64,000 bases of DNA from an uncultured Bacteroidota bacterium (lineage in GTDB: Bacteria; Bacteroidota; Bacteroidia; Bacteroidales; P3), in contig CADAWR010000007.1 of assembly GCA_902791695.1 (NCBI GenBank), positions 110,371-174,370 on the forward strand, in the 5' to 3' direction. The notes beneath the pieces were generated by a model, which saw only the letters and a list, made by a program, of their open reading frames with translations, made no database searches and was not told the DNA's origin. A program made the translations under genes and the position numbers. Of the stretch, positions 30,101 to 38,594 are shown piece by piece. Positions within the stretch are counted from its first letter, which is position 1. The number at the start of each line of letters is the position of its first letter.

Positions 30101-30294
30101 ATGACTACTACAGCAGTGAGATAAGCTATTTGGCCCGTTTCCGTGGCGACAAAGCCCCCGGCGTGCGTGGTGAAATGCAGGGCGACCTGCAGATTATGTC
30201 GCTTCTCGCAGACGTTGCCGCTCGTACCCTGCAGGACGACGCTCTCGCCGCACAGGCTAAGGAGGTCGTTGCTCCTTACAACAGCACCTATTGA
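27169..30294 (+). CDS. DUF2723 membrane protein, O-mannosyltransferase-like
   Basis: 1041 residues. The N-terminal half is a multi-helix membrane domain starting with WVIGLIACAVYIMTAEAT and TASWWDCGEYISTAFKLQVGHPPGAPTF (read in two pieces), typical of DUF2723 and its eukaryotic relative TMEM260. The later MPPKQPRERDYAFVGSF and GDNDTFPLWYAQEVEGTRTD are also family blocks. The C-terminal part is soluble and TPR-like. It probably transfers sugar from a lipid carrier outside the cytoplasm. It lies 15 bases after arcA. Confidence 0.88.
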   Translation: MKQYHLANNIIGWVIGLIACAVYIMTAEATASWWDCGEYISTAFKLQVGHPPGAPTFQLVGRLFSMFSSPETAAHAVNVMSAVCSGLTILFLFWAITLLGKHLLPDPKNPNLKDWRTWGVFAAGVVGSLAYCFSDTFWFSAVEGEVYAMSSFFTALVFWAILKWEEQSDDPHALRWLILISLLVGVAIGVHLLNLLTVPAIFYVVYFKKWPKTTWKGFIVTGVLSVITLGVILWGIIPGIVNIDSAVDVFFVNILGLPFGSGTVVYFTLIAALVVWGLWYTHKKNKPIINAAILSFAMVVIGYSTFFVLVIRANTNTPLNENAPKDAVAMRAYLGREQYGDTPLFTGQFYTAGAPTGVEDGYTKYIRGKSETGKDRYIVAAHAQKYIYNERHTGIFPRMWSDDTKRDHPRFYEYWAGKCYNGQRPTGAQNLKFFNRYQLGWMYWRYFMWNFAGRQNDIQGHYFNDDGTRDYLSGNWISGIKFIDESRLGPQDNMPEAMENNKARNKYYMLPLLLGIIGLIYHIRKHPKDAFIVFIMFFMTGLAIAIYLNMPPKQPRERDYAFVGSFSFYAIWIGLGVMALSEWISGLFKKKEGAAADNKGEAPKAYKVVMPVVFVVCMAAVPCLMAAENWDDHDRSQKTAARDFAQNYLKSIRKNGILITFGDNDTFPLWYAQEVEGTRTDVRILNYTLSGMYWYVEQLFNKLYEGDALPFTLPKEYYGLGKDVYYIMDRSNDYLEVTDVLAMLRDHPDRFTVRDQRSGQEFMYLPTKRFKITLDIPALVEAGVIPAEIAESVNPEIRWEIGKQALYRHELMMLDILGTNRFMRDISIMNPGYIRDVFPMVSSYSIQEGMNHKLIPYPRQGGRYTEGTADYFIDGVDGEPLKWGNLNSDIYVDPISLNMGTVQRQSFTILAFDEYNKGNVDKARKLLDLAQEFFPAPNFPIDVYAVYIVTGNTRVDVVELYKNIYGEAKARELWNAAYDYYSSEISYLARFRGDKAPGVRGEMQGDLQIMSLLADVAARTLQDDALAAQAKEVVAPYNSTY

Positions 30295-30557
30295 TGACGA
30301 TGAAAGCGGCCAAACCAAAGCAGAGAAAATACGTCGTCACACTCAGTGAGTGTGAGATGCGTCGACTGTCGGTCTATGCTGAACAGAACGGCATAGACCG
30401 GCCGACGGCGCTGGCACGTATTCTCCACCGCGGCCTCCGCGAGGCTGCCTCTATGGTCCACGCCGACAATACAGATGAAAACCAGCTCCGGCTTTTCGAT
30501 GCCGTGCAGATAGACATTTTCAACAACACCTCAAAGGTAAATCCACAAGAGGACTAA
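30294..30557 (+). CDS. small ribbon-helix-helix-like protein
   Basis: 87 residues from the ATG at 30294, which overlaps the preceding stop (TGATG). Basic start (AAKPKQRKYVVTLSECEMRR), then a helix-turn-helix-like stretch (YAEQNGIDRPTALARILHRGL) in the manner of RHH proteins, and an acidic tail (LRLFDAVQIDIF). No signal peptide. It is 1 base from atpB; a regulatory role is possible but not shown. Confidence 0.55.
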   Translation: MTMKAAKPKQRKYVVTLSECEMRRLSVYAEQNGIDRPTALARILHRGLREAASMVHADNTDENQLRLFDAVQIDIFNNTSKVNPQED

Positions 30558-30558
30558 T

Positions 30559-31653
30559 ATGAAGAGACTGTTCCGTATATTGATTGCGGCATTCCTGATG
30601 ACGGTTCCAACTGTCGCCGCACACGCCTCAGAAGGCGAGGGATTTGACCCAGGCTCAATGATTATCGGCCACGTCACCGACGCCCATTCGTGGCACATGT
30701 TCGACTACTACACCTCAGACAGTGTGGAGCATGCGGTGGCAATACCGCTGCCAGTAATCCTGATCAATGACGGTCGTGTTGACATTTTTATGTCAAGCCG
30801 CTTCCATCACGGACACGCCGACTACAAGGGCTATCGTCTTGTCGGCGGCGGCGCCGAGAAAGAGGAGATTGTCTGTGTCGACGAAGCCGGCAACCTCACT
30901 GGCGCCAAGCCCATTGACCTATCCATCACCAAGACTGCGGCTGCCATCATGATAGCCGTCATCCTTCTGCTGGTCATTATCTTCATCGCCCGTGCGGGCT
31001 ACAAGAAGCGCCCCAACCAGGCCCCCAAAGGTCTGCAGAGCCTTGTGGAGATGCTTGTGGTGTTTGTGCGCGACAGCATCGCGAAGCCCATGATAGGGGA
31101 GCATCGCTATGAGCGCTATCTGCCTTATCTGTTGACGCTCTTCTTCTTCATCTTCTTCTGCAACATCCTTGGTCTGATACCTTTCTTCCCGGCAGGTGCC
31201 AACATCACGGGCAATATAGCAGTGACGGCCACCCTCGCCGTGATTACATTCCTAATTACCAACATCAGCGGCAACCGCCACTATTGGACTGACATCTTCA
31301 ACACCCCCGGCGTGCCGGCGTGGCTCAAGATATTCCCCCTGATGCCAGTGGTCGAGCTTGTGGGTGTCTTCACCAAGCCCATAGTGCTGATGATACGACT
31401 CTTCGCCAACATGACGGCCGGTCATATCGTCATCCTTGGCTTCATTGTGATTATCTTCATCCTCAGCAACCTCTTCGGTATGGCTGTTGGCGGCGCCGTC
31501 TCGGTGGTCAGTGTGCTCTTCAGCGTCTTTATTTCGCTGCTTGAGTGCTTGGTGGCCTACATCCAGGCCTTCGTTTTCACCATGCTCACCGCCCTATACA
31601 TCGGTATGGCCGTTGCCGAACCCCGGCACGGGGACGTGAACACCGCTGAATAA
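30559..31653 (+). CDS. atpB: F0F1 ATP synthase subunit a
   Basis: 364 residues: signal-like N-terminus, a periplasmic insertion of about 110 residues typical of Bacteroidetes, then membrane helices. The essential Arg lies in IRLFANMTAGH; ITGNIAVTATLAV and FVFTMLTALYIGMAV are conserved. It forms the proton half-channels facing the c-ring. No atpE, atpF, atpH, atpA or atpG follows; pgk is next after 60 bases. Confidence 0.95.
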   Translation: MKRLFRILIAAFLMTVPTVAAHASEGEGFDPGSMIIGHVTDAHSWHMFDYYTSDSVEHAVAIPLPVILINDGRVDIFMSSRFHHGHADYKGYRLVGGGAEKEEIVCVDEAGNLTGAKPIDLSITKTAAAIMIAVILLLVIIFIARAGYKKRPNQAPKGLQSLVEMLVVFVRDSIAKPMIGEHRYERYLPYLLTLFFFIFFCNILGLIPFFPAGANITGNIAVTATLAVITFLITNISGNRHYWTDIFNTPGVPAWLKIFPLMPVVELVGVFTKPIVLMIRLFANMTAGHIVILGFIVIIFILSNLFGMAVGGAVSVVSVLFSVFISLLECLVAYIQAFVFTMLTALYIGMAVAEPRHGDVNTAE

Positions 31654-31713
31654 AAACAATAAAGTGAACAGCCGCATCATGCAGAATAAACCCAATAAAA
31701 CCCCAATAACCCA

Positions 31714-32910
31714 ATGAAAAGCATAAAAGATATCAATTTCGCAGGCCGCAAGGTGCTGCTGCGCGTGGACTTCAACGTCCCCATGAACGACCGGAAGCAG
31801 ATTACCGATGACACCCGCATGCGCGAGTCGATGCCCACTATCGAGAAGCTCCTCAAGGACGGTGCCGCCGTCATCATCATGGCCCACTTCGGCCGTCCCA
31901 AGAAAGGCGGCTTCGAGCCTGAGCTGACCCTCGAGCCGGTGGCCAAGTATCTGGAGACCCTCGTCAATCGTCCTGTGAAGTTCACGCAAGAACTCCTCGG
32001 CAGCGGCAAGCCCGAGGCTATGGCCAAAGAGCTTAAGGCCGGTGAGGTGATGCTCCTCGAGAACATCCGCTTCTATCCTGAAGAGACCAAGGGTGGTGAA
32101 GATCTCGCCCGCCAGTTGGCAGCCCTCGGCGACTGCTACATCAACGACGCCTTTGGTGCCGCCCACCGCGAGCACTCGTCGACCGCCGTCATCGCCAAGT
32201 TCTTCCCCAATGACAAATACTTCGGCTTCCTCATGGAGAACGAGGTGCGCAACCTCGAGAAGCTGATGCAGAACCCGCCGCGCCCCTTCACCGCCATCAT
32301 CGGCGGCAGCAAGGTCAGCAGCAAGATTGGCATCCTCGAGAACCTCCTCGACAAAGTCGACAACATGATCATCATCGGCGGCATGCGCTACACCTTCACC
32401 AAGGCCCTCGGCGGCAAGATCGGTAACAGCATCTGCGAGGATGACAAGCTCGACCTGGCCCGTGAGCTTATGCGCCGCATGGACGAGAAGGGCGTGAAGT
32501 ACTATCTGCCCGTCGACAGCGTCATTGGCGACAAGTTCGGCAACGACGCCAACACCCAGATTGTCCCCTCCGGCGAGGTGCCCGACGGCTGGGAGAGCAT
32601 GGACTGCGGCCCCGAGAGCTGCAAGGCTATCCACGACATCGTTATGAACAGCAAGACCATCCTCTGGAACGGCCCTGCCGGCGTCTTCGAACTTGAGACC
32701 TTCGCCAAAGGCACCAAGGCCATCGCCCAGAGCGTGGCCGAGAGCTGCAAGAAGGGCTGCTTTGCCGCCGTTGGCGGTGGCGACAGCGTGGCTGCCGTCA
32801 AGCAGATGCACCTCGCCGACCAGATGAGCTACGTCTCCACCGGTGGCGGCGCCATGCTCGAATACCTCGAAGGCAAGGTCCTCCCCGGCATCAAAGCCAT
32901 ACAAGACTAA
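31714..32910 (+). CDS. pgk: phosphoglycerate kinase
   Basis: Glycolytic enzyme making ATP from 1,3-bisphosphoglycerate. 398 residues, full length. RVDFNVPMND, MAHFGRPK, the IINDAFGAAHREHSS-like segment, IGGSKVSSKI, LWNGPAGVFELE and AVGGGDSVAAV are the standard motifs. Its last base is the first base of the next gene's ATG. Confidence 0.98.
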   Translation: MKSIKDINFAGRKVLLRVDFNVPMNDRKQITDDTRMRESMPTIEKLLKDGAAVIIMAHFGRPKKGGFEPELTLEPVAKYLETLVNRPVKFTQELLGSGKPEAMAKELKAGEVMLLENIRFYPEETKGGEDLARQLAALGDCYINDAFGAAHREHSSTAVIAKFFPNDKYFGFLMENEVRNLEKLMQNPPRPFTAIIGGSKVSSKIGILENLLDKVDNMIIIGGMRYTFTKALGGKIGNSICEDDKLDLARELMRRMDEKGVKYYLPVDSVIGDKFGNDANTQIVPSGEVPDGWESMDCGPESCKAIHDIVMNSKTILWNGPAGVFELETFAKGTKAIAQSVAESCKKGCFAAVGGGDSVAAVKQMHLADQMSYVSTGGGAMLEYLEGKVLPGIKAIQD

Positions 32911-33728
32911 TGAAGAAATACCGTACAGCGATACTGCTGTTTGCGATATTCGAGGTTGTAGCAGTAGGATTATGGTTGCTTTCGGGCAACCTCTTCCTGC
33001 TGCTTAACTTTAGCTATATAGGCATCTGCCTTGGTATTGGCTCGGCGCTGACGGCGGCTGGTAAGTCCTGGGCACGCCTCTTTGTGCAGTTCACCGTCGG
33101 GGCCTACATACTTGTCTTTCTCGGCCTGATATGTCACGAGAACATGCAGATCGAGGGCTTCTGGTACTACCTGCTCTCCGGCATTGTGGGGGCGGGAACG
33201 CTGCATTACTTCATCGCCAAGATATTCGGGCCGTTACTTTTTGGTCGCGGATGGTGTGGCTATGCTTGCTGGACAGCTATGGTGCTCGACCTGCTGCCTT
33301 ACAAGCGGCACAACGGCCCCCGCAAGTGCATCGGCTATATCCGCTATATTGTCTTTGCCCTCTCATTGGCGCTTGTCGTAGTGCTGTTTCTGCTCGGCAA
33401 GGCGACCCCATCGGTGATGTTCCGCTTGTTCATCATCGGTAACATAGTCTATTATGTTGTCGGCATAGCGCTGGCGGTTGCCTTCCGCGACAACCGCGCC
33501 TTCTGTAAGTACATCTGCCCCGTCACAGTCTTTCTCAAGCCCATGAGCCGCTTCTCGTTGCTGCGCATACACTTCGACGAGGAGAAGTGTATCCGTTGTG
33601 GCAAATGCAGGGAGGTTTGTCCCATGGATGTGGAGGTGGACAGCAATTCCCGCAAGAAGAAAAACGCCACCGAGTGCATCCTTTGTCATAACTGCACGCG
33701 CGCCTGTCCTGTTAAAGCGTTGAAGTGA
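32910..33728 (+). CDS. membrane 4Fe-4S protein, NapH/CcoG-like
   Basis: 272 residues with about six membrane helices, GRGWCGYACW and the FCKYICPVT motif, then two ferredoxin-type clusters (CIRCGKCREVCP and CILCHNCTRACP). It probably carries electrons across or along the membrane; the partner is unknown. It overlaps pgk by 1 base and ygiQ by 1 base. Confidence 0.85.
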   Translation: MKKYRTAILLFAIFEVVAVGLWLLSGNLFLLLNFSYIGICLGIGSALTAAGKSWARLFVQFTVGAYILVFLGLICHENMQIEGFWYYLLSGIVGAGTLHYFIAKIFGPLLFGRGWCGYACWTAMVLDLLPYKRHNGPRKCIGYIRYIVFALSLALVVVLFLLGKATPSVMFRLFIIGNIVYYVVGIALAVAFRDNRAFCKYICPVTVFLKPMSRFSLLRIHFDEEKCIRCGKCREVCPMDVEVDSNSRKKKNATECILCHNCTRACPVKALK

Positions 33729-35545
33729 TGGGCCATTTTCTGCCGATAACACTTGACGAGGTCAAACGCCTCGGTTGGGATATGGTCGATATAGTGCTCG
33801 TCACCGGCGACGCCTATATCGACCATCCTTCTTTCGGCACCGCCGTCATAGGGCGTACGCTGGAGGCGGCCGGCTACCGTGTGGCCATCATCCCGCAGCC
33901 TAATTGGCGCGACGACCTGCGCGATTTCCGCAAGTTCGGCCGTCCGAGACTCTTCTTCGGTGTCACCAGCGGGGCCATGGACTCCATGGTCAACCACTAC
34001 ACCGCCGCCCGCCGTCTGCGCCACGACGACGCCTATACCCCCGGCGGCCAGGCAGGCTTCCGCCCCGACCGCGCCACCTACGTCTATGCGCGCATCCTCA
34101 AGCAACTCTATCCCGACACACCGGTCATCATGGCTGGTATCGAGGCCAGTATGCGGCGCCTCGCTCACTACGACTACTGGGACGACCGCCTCTTCCCCTC
34201 CATCCTTGTCGACACTCCCGCCGACCTCCTCAACTACGGCATGGGGGAGAAGACCACCCTCAAGATAGCCCGCCTCCTCGCCGACGGCAAAGGCATCGAG
34301 GCCTGCTATAGCCTGCCGCAGGTGGCCTATGTAACCCGTACTGTAGAGCCGTTTCATGAAACGGCTCAACGCCTCCACTCCTTCGAGGAATGCCTCAAGA
34401 GCAAGCGCGCCGAAGCCGAGAACTACCATATCATCGACCTTGAGAGCAACAAGATAGAGGCCGCCACCCTCATCCAGCAGCATGGCGACCGCTATGTGGT
34501 CGTCAACCCGCCGGAACCCCCAATGGCTACCGACGAGATTGACGCCTCGTTCGACCTGCCGTACACACGCCTGCCGCATCCCAAGTACAAGAAGCGCGGC
34601 GCCATACCGGCCTTCGAGATGATACGCTGGAGCGTCAACACCCACCGTGGCTGCTTCGGCGGCTGCTCGTTCTGCACAATCAGCGCCCACCAAGGCAAGC
34701 AGATAGCCAGCCGCAGCGAGGCCTCCATCCTCCACGAGGTGGACGCCATCACCGCCGACCCCGATTTCCACGGTGTCCTCACCGACCTAGGCGGCCCTTC
34801 GGCCAACATGTGGCGCATGAAGGGCAGGAACCCCGAGCTCTGCCGCAAGTGCAGCCGCTACAGCTGCTCGATGCCAACGATGTGCAAGAACCTCGACAGC
34901 GACCACAAGCCGATGATGGAGCTCCTGCGCAAGGTTGCCTCACACCCCAAGGTGAAGCACCTATACGTCGGCAGCGGCATCCGTTGCGACCTCTTTACCG
35001 AGGACAACGGCGGCTGGCAATACTTCCGCCAGGTAGTAATCAACCATACCTCCGGCCGACTGAAGGTGGCACCGGAGCACACCTCCGACCACGTCCTCGC
35101 CCTCATGCGCAAGCCCTCTTTCGGCCTCTTCCGTGAGACCAAGCGCCGCTTCGACGAGATTTGCCGCCAGGCCGGCCTGCGCTATCAGCTCATCCCTTAT
35201 TTCATCAGCAGCCACCCCGGTTGCCGCCTCGAGGATATGGCCCAGCTGGCCCTCGACATGAAGCAGATGGGCTACCGGCTGGAGCAGATACAGGACTTCA
35301 CGCCCACGCCCATGACCATCGCCACGGAGATGTACTACACCGGCATCGACCCAACCACCCTCAAGCCCGTCTACGTGGCCACTACTCCCGCCGACAAAGC
35401 CGACCAGCGCCGTATGTTCTTCTTCTACAAGCCCGAACTGCGTGCCGACATAGCCGCCTCGCTCCGCCGCAACGGCCTCTCGGCTTATGCTACCAAACTC
35501 TTCGGCAACAATCAATTACAACAAAGGTCTTTCAGAAAGGGCTGA
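33728..35545 (+). CDS. ygiQ: YgiQ-family radical SAM protein
   Basis: 605 residues from the ATG at 33728 (TGATG overlap; an in-frame GTG at 33725 adds one residue). N-terminal YgiQ domain (MVDIVLVTGDAYIDHPSFG, FFGVTSGAMDSMVNHYT), the radical SAM cluster motif CFGGCSFC, GIRCDLF and TPTPMTIATEMYYTG. The reaction is unknown. A perfect palindrome sits in frame at 34346-34367 in a variable linker (THR-TVEPFHETAQ region). It closes the arcA-to-ygiQ chain. Confidence 0.92.
   Translation: MGHFLPITLDEVKRLGWDMVDIVLVTGDAYIDHPSFGTAVIGRTLEAAGYRVAIIPQPNWRDDLRDFRKFGRPRLFFGVTSGAMDSMVNHYTAARRLRHDDAYTPGGQAGFRPDRATYVYARILKQLYPDTPVIMAGIEASMRRLAHYDYWDDRLFPSILVDTPADLLNYGMGEKTTLKIARLLADGKGIEACYSLPQVAYVTRTVEPFHETAQRLHSFEECLKSKRAEAENYHIIDLESNKIEAATLIQQHGDRYVVVNPPEPPMATDEIDASFDLPYTRLPHPKYKKRGAIPAFEMIRWSVNTHRGCFGGCSFCTISAHQGKQIASRSEASILHEVDAITADPDFHGVLTDLGGPSANMWRMKGRNPELCRKCSRYSCSMPTMCKNLDSDHKPMMELLRKVASHPKVKHLYVGSGIRCDLFTEDNGGWQYFRQVVINHTSGRLKVAPEHTSDHVLALMRKPSFGLFRETKRRFDEICRQAGLRYQLIPYFISSHPGCRLEDMAQLALDMKQMGYRLEQIQDFTPTPMTIATEMYYTGIDPTTLKPVYVATTPADKADQRRMFFFYKPELRADIAASLRRNGLSAYATKLFGNNQLQQRSFRKG
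34346..34367. repeat. in-frame palindrome, copy A (in ygiQ)
   Basis: GAGCCGTTTCA followed by its complement TGAAACGGCTC: a perfect 22-bp palindrome preceded by GTA. It reads V-E-P-F-H-E-T-A in the gene's frame. The same design recurs at 43785 and 54492. Confidence 0.8.
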
Positions 35546-35560
35546 TTTCCAGCATCTCTT

Positions 35561-35669
35561 CGTACCCTCTCCGTACCCGCTCCGTACCCGCTCCGACTGT
35601 TCACCGGTTGTTTAACGGTTTTTAGTCGGAGGGGATACGGAGGGGAGTCGGAGAGGCTACGGAGAGGAA
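35561..35669. repeat. dispersed hairpin repeat, copy 2
   Basis: CGTACCCTCTCCGTACCCG-type units, CTCCGACTGTTCACCGGTTG, TTTAACGG and the complementary side (TAGTCGGAGGGGATACGGAG). It lies between ygiQ and the next rightward gene. Confidence 0.8.
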
Positions 35670-35705
35670 TTTGACAAAAAAATACCGGCATATTGTTTTT
35701 TTTCG

Positions 35706-35713
35706 TAATTTTG
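35706..35713 (+). promoter_or_regulatory. -7 element for the 35736 gene
   Basis: TAATTTTG only 22 bases before the ATG, so the leader would be about 15 bases. The hairpin repeat ends 36 bases upstream. Confidence 0.6.
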
Positions 35714-35735
35714 CACCGTTAAACACTATCCGGCG

Positions 35736-37064
35736 ATGCTGAAGAGATGCTCTATATTGAGGGCTGTGCTGACTGCAATGCTGATACTGTGCGGATTGCA
35801 GGTGTTCGGCCAGCAGGATGTCGCTGTGCTTCGTGGGCGCGTGACCTGCGGCGGCCGCGCTGTGCCTTACGCCACGCTGCAGTTGAAGGGCACCTCGGTC
35901 GGCGTAGCCTGCAACGACGATGGCGAGTACAGGCTGAAAGTGCCGGCAGGGCATGAGGAGGACACGGTGGTGGTGCGCTCGGTGGGCTATGTGGCAGTCA
36001 AGCTCACTGTGGCACAGCTCCTTGCCAAGGGCGATGTGAGGCTGCGGGAGCAGAGTGTGTCGCTGCGCGAGGTGAAGGTGGAGAGCTACCGCACGCCGCA
36101 GCACCTGCTGGAGGCTGCCAAGAAGCGATTTGCCGAGAACTACTGTCAGCAGACGGCTTGGAGCACATTCTTCTACCGCGACTGGCGCGCCGTGGACGGC
36201 GAGCTGTACCTCTTCGACGAGGCCGTGATGAGTGTGCGCCGCGCGGGCTACGGGAGCAATGCCAACAAGGAAGCCTACCGCTTCGACAGCGACCGGCGCG
36301 AGTTGAAGTCGAACTACAAGAGTGTGTTGCGCCATCGCATGGTGGTGCACGACCGCGTGCTGCTAGACGACAAGGTTGGCGACCCTCAGGGAGAGGACGA
36401 GCTGCTGCAGTATGCCGACAATGAGGAGTTCTACGACCCGGTAGCGACGCCGAGGGCCAGCTTTGCGCTGTCGCACAGTACCCTGGCGATGCACAAGTTC
36501 GAGCCCATACAGGAGTTTCTGGATGGCGACGACGTCTACTATCTGCTGCGCAGCGTTGGGCCTGGACGTATGGCCAAGATCAAGGTGCGCTACACCTACA
36601 CCGTGCGGAAGAGCGACCTGGCCATTGTGGCCATCACGGCTGCGGTGGACAGCGCCAACGTGGAGGCTGGCAGTGACTCGTGGATCAACATCAAGTACGA
36701 CCGCATGGCACTGACCACCGACAGCTCGTCGTGGCGCTACGATGTGCGCGACGGGCGCTATACGTTGACGCACTACTACAACGAGCGGCGCGTGGTGCTG
36801 GGCTACGGCGACCGGTTCCGCTTCAGCGGCGACCAGGAGTGGCGCCAGTGTGTGGACTGGACGCTGACTGACTTCACCACCACCGAGCCCATGGTGCATG
36901 GCGACACCATCTACGTGCGGCAGCAGACGCTGGCGGAGGCCTTCGGCGCGAGCGACTACGACGGCGACTACTGGGGACGCTACAACAGTGTGCCCGTGGA
37001 CATGCTGCCCCTGCGCATGCTGCGCGAGAAACTGATGAAAATCAAGAATAAAACAAAACAATAG
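35736..37064 (+). CDS. carboxypeptidase-regulatory-like domain protein
   Basis: 442 residues. A signal peptide ends near VFGQ. Residues about 28-110 form a CarboxypepD_reg-like beta-sandwich (VLRGRVTCGGRAVPYATLQLKG split over two strands, VGYVAVKL). The remaining 330 residues match no family I know; they contain many charged strands (FFYRDWRAVDGELYLFDEAV). Probably outer-membrane or periplasmic, like the many Bacteroidetes proteins with this N-terminal domain. The next gene begins 5 bases after the stop. Confidence 0.7.
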   Translation: MLKRCSILRAVLTAMLILCGLQVFGQQDVAVLRGRVTCGGRAVPYATLQLKGTSVGVACNDDGEYRLKVPAGHEEDTVVVRSVGYVAVKLTVAQLLAKGDVRLREQSVSLREVKVESYRTPQHLLEAAKKRFAENYCQQTAWSTFFYRDWRAVDGELYLFDEAVMSVRRAGYGSNANKEAYRFDSDRRELKSNYKSVLRHRMVVHDRVLLDDKVGDPQGEDELLQYADNEEFYDPVATPRASFALSHSTLAMHKFEPIQEFLDGDDVYYLLRSVGPGRMAKIKVRYTYTVRKSDLAIVAITAAVDSANVEAGSDSWINIKYDRMALTTDSSSWRYDVRDGRYTLTHYYNERRVVLGYGDRFRFSGDQEWRQCVDWTLTDFTTTEPMVHGDTIYVRQQTLAEAFGASDYDGDYWGRYNSVPVDMLPLRMLREKLMKIKNKTKQ

Positions 37065-37069
37065 CGGCT

Positions 37070-37771
37070 ATGAAAACGAAGATATTGCTTTTGGCGGCGG
37101 CCTTTCTGCTCGCGGTGCAGGGAGCCGGTGCCCAGCAGGTGGCGGCGGAGGTGGACAGCGTGATGCTGGCGGGCAAGGTGGTTAATCACCACAGCCACCG
37201 CATATACCGCAACTGCTACATGCGCTTTGTGCAGGAGGGGCGCACGGTGGCCGAGACCGTGACCGACACGGCAGGTGAGTTCATGGTGGCGGCGCTGCCC
37301 GTGGGCAGGGTGGAGCTGCATGTGAAGCTGAAGGGACTGCTGTTCCATCAGGCCGACCTCGACCTGCATGAGAACGCATACCTCACAGTGGCGGTGGATA
37401 CTATCAAGCTCATCACCCTGAAGGCGATCACGGTGGTGGCTACCAAGCACATGCTTGGCAGCATGCAGATTACGTCAATCCATGACCGGCGTCTGTGGGG
37501 CTTCAATGGCGGCTACCGCGACGCCAATGCCAGTGTGGCGCTGCCGCCCGACGCACATGGCAACTCGGATGCCGGTGAGGACGGTGGGGTTGGTGGCGAC
37601 GGACCCGTAGGCACGCCATTGTTCGACCCGGCGATGCCGTGGCAGATACGCCATGCACTGATGACAGGCAAACTCGGCACCCTGCTCATGACGCCGCCTA
37701 TATGGGAGGTGGTGCCCGACCGTGTCGTCAAGGCCGACAGTACAAAGGCCGACACTCCTGTGTCGGAATAA
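37070..37771 (+). CDS. exported protein with beta-sandwich regulatory-like domain
   Basis: 233 residues. A signal peptide ends near GAGAQ. A short CarboxypepD_reg/CnaB-like domain follows (VMLAGKVVNHHSHRIYRNCY, TDTAGEFMVAALPVGRVEL). The rest is Gly/Asp-rich with no known motif. It is encoded right after the related 442-residue protein and probably shares its location. The function is unknown. Confidence 0.6.
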   Translation: MKTKILLLAAAFLLAVQGAGAQQVAAEVDSVMLAGKVVNHHSHRIYRNCYMRFVQEGRTVAETVTDTAGEFMVAALPVGRVELHVKLKGLLFHQADLDLHENAYLTVAVDTIKLITLKAITVVATKHMLGSMQITSIHDRRLWGFNGGYRDANASVALPPDAHGNSDAGEDGGVGGDGPVGTPLFDPAMPWQIRHALMTGKLGTLLMTPPIWEVVPDRVVKADSTKADTPVSE

Positions 37772-37805
37772 TATTTGGGGCAGATATGTGCGAGAGGTGA
37801 GGCCC

Positions 37806-38516
37806 TCAGAAGGCGAGAGTAAGGCCTGCCGAAGCCGGGCCGACGTTGAGGCAGAGACTCCATTCGGGCTGCATGTCCCTATTGTCGGGCATTAGTTCGG
37901 CATGTCTGGGGTTGCTTCTGGCGGGGCCTTTGCGTTTGACGCGGTGTGGTTTGGAGCTCTTGCCGCGGGAGTAGCCACCGCCACTGCCACCGCCGTCGGT
38001 CACCAAGAGCACGATGCCGGTGCCAACCAGGACGGCGCCTGCCGCGGTGCCAATGATGCCGGCGGTCTTGATGCCTTTGCCTATATTATTTGCTTGTTTC
38101 AGAGTGGGGTCCTGCGAAGCATTGTCCATGCTGGCTGCCATGTCGGCTGCCGTGGAGGGATCCATGTTGGCTGCCATGTTAGCATCCATGGTGGCTGCCT
38201 GATTGGTGACATTGGTAAACAGGCCGCCCCATAGCCATAGGACAGCACCGCTCATCATGATGACGCCGCCGGAGATGACGCAGGCGATGCCCCAGCCCTT
38301 TTTCGATGCGTATTGCTGGGTGTTGAACTGATTGCCGGTGGCGAAATCGGTGGTGGGCAGGGGGAGCGAGTATATGCTGCTTGGGGTTGTCTGCGGTTGC
38401 TCGGAGAGGCTCAGTTGAAAGGAGTTGTCAGGTTTGAAGGCGCAGGCCAGGTCTTGGGCTTTCATTCCGGTGCAGAAAAGCATTGTAACTGCGATAAAGA
38501 AGAGTGTTTTTTTCAT
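37806..38516 (-). CDS. exported protein of unknown function with two hydrophobic segments
   Basis: 236 residues. A signal peptide ends near GMKAQ. There are two hydrophobic stretches (GIACVISGGVIMMSGAVLWLW and GIIGTAAGAVLVGTGIVLLV), each with glycine-rich spacing. Between them is a Met/Ala/Asp-rich segment with repeated AxMDxNMA-like units; a basic stretch (KPHRVKRKGPAR) follows the second. It stands alone with its own promoter. Confidence 0.6.
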   Translation of the reverse strand: MKKTLFFIAVTMLFCTGMKAQDLACAFKPDNSFQLSLSEQPQTTPSSIYSLPLPTTDFATGNQFNTQQYASKKGWGIACVISGGVIMMSGAVLWLWGGLFTNVTNQAATMDANMAANMDPSTAADMAASMDNASQDPTLKQANNIGKGIKTAGIIGTAAGAVLVGTGIVLLVTDGGGSGGGYSRGKSSKPHRVKRKGPARSNPRHAELMPDNRDMQPEWSLCLNVGPASAGLTLAF

Positions 38517-38551
38517 GTTTTATGTTTGTTTGCTGTGTTTCAAATTCGGTG

Positions 38552-38582
38552 CAAAATTACTTATTTTCCCCGAGGTGGCAAA
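38552..38582 (-). promoter_or_regulatory. promoter for the 38516 gene
   Basis: On the minus strand TTTG (38579-38582), a 19-base spacer and TAATTTTG (38552-38559), 35 bases before the ATG. A full Bacteroidetes match. Confidence 0.75.
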
Positions 38583-38594
38583 ATATTTTTGAAT

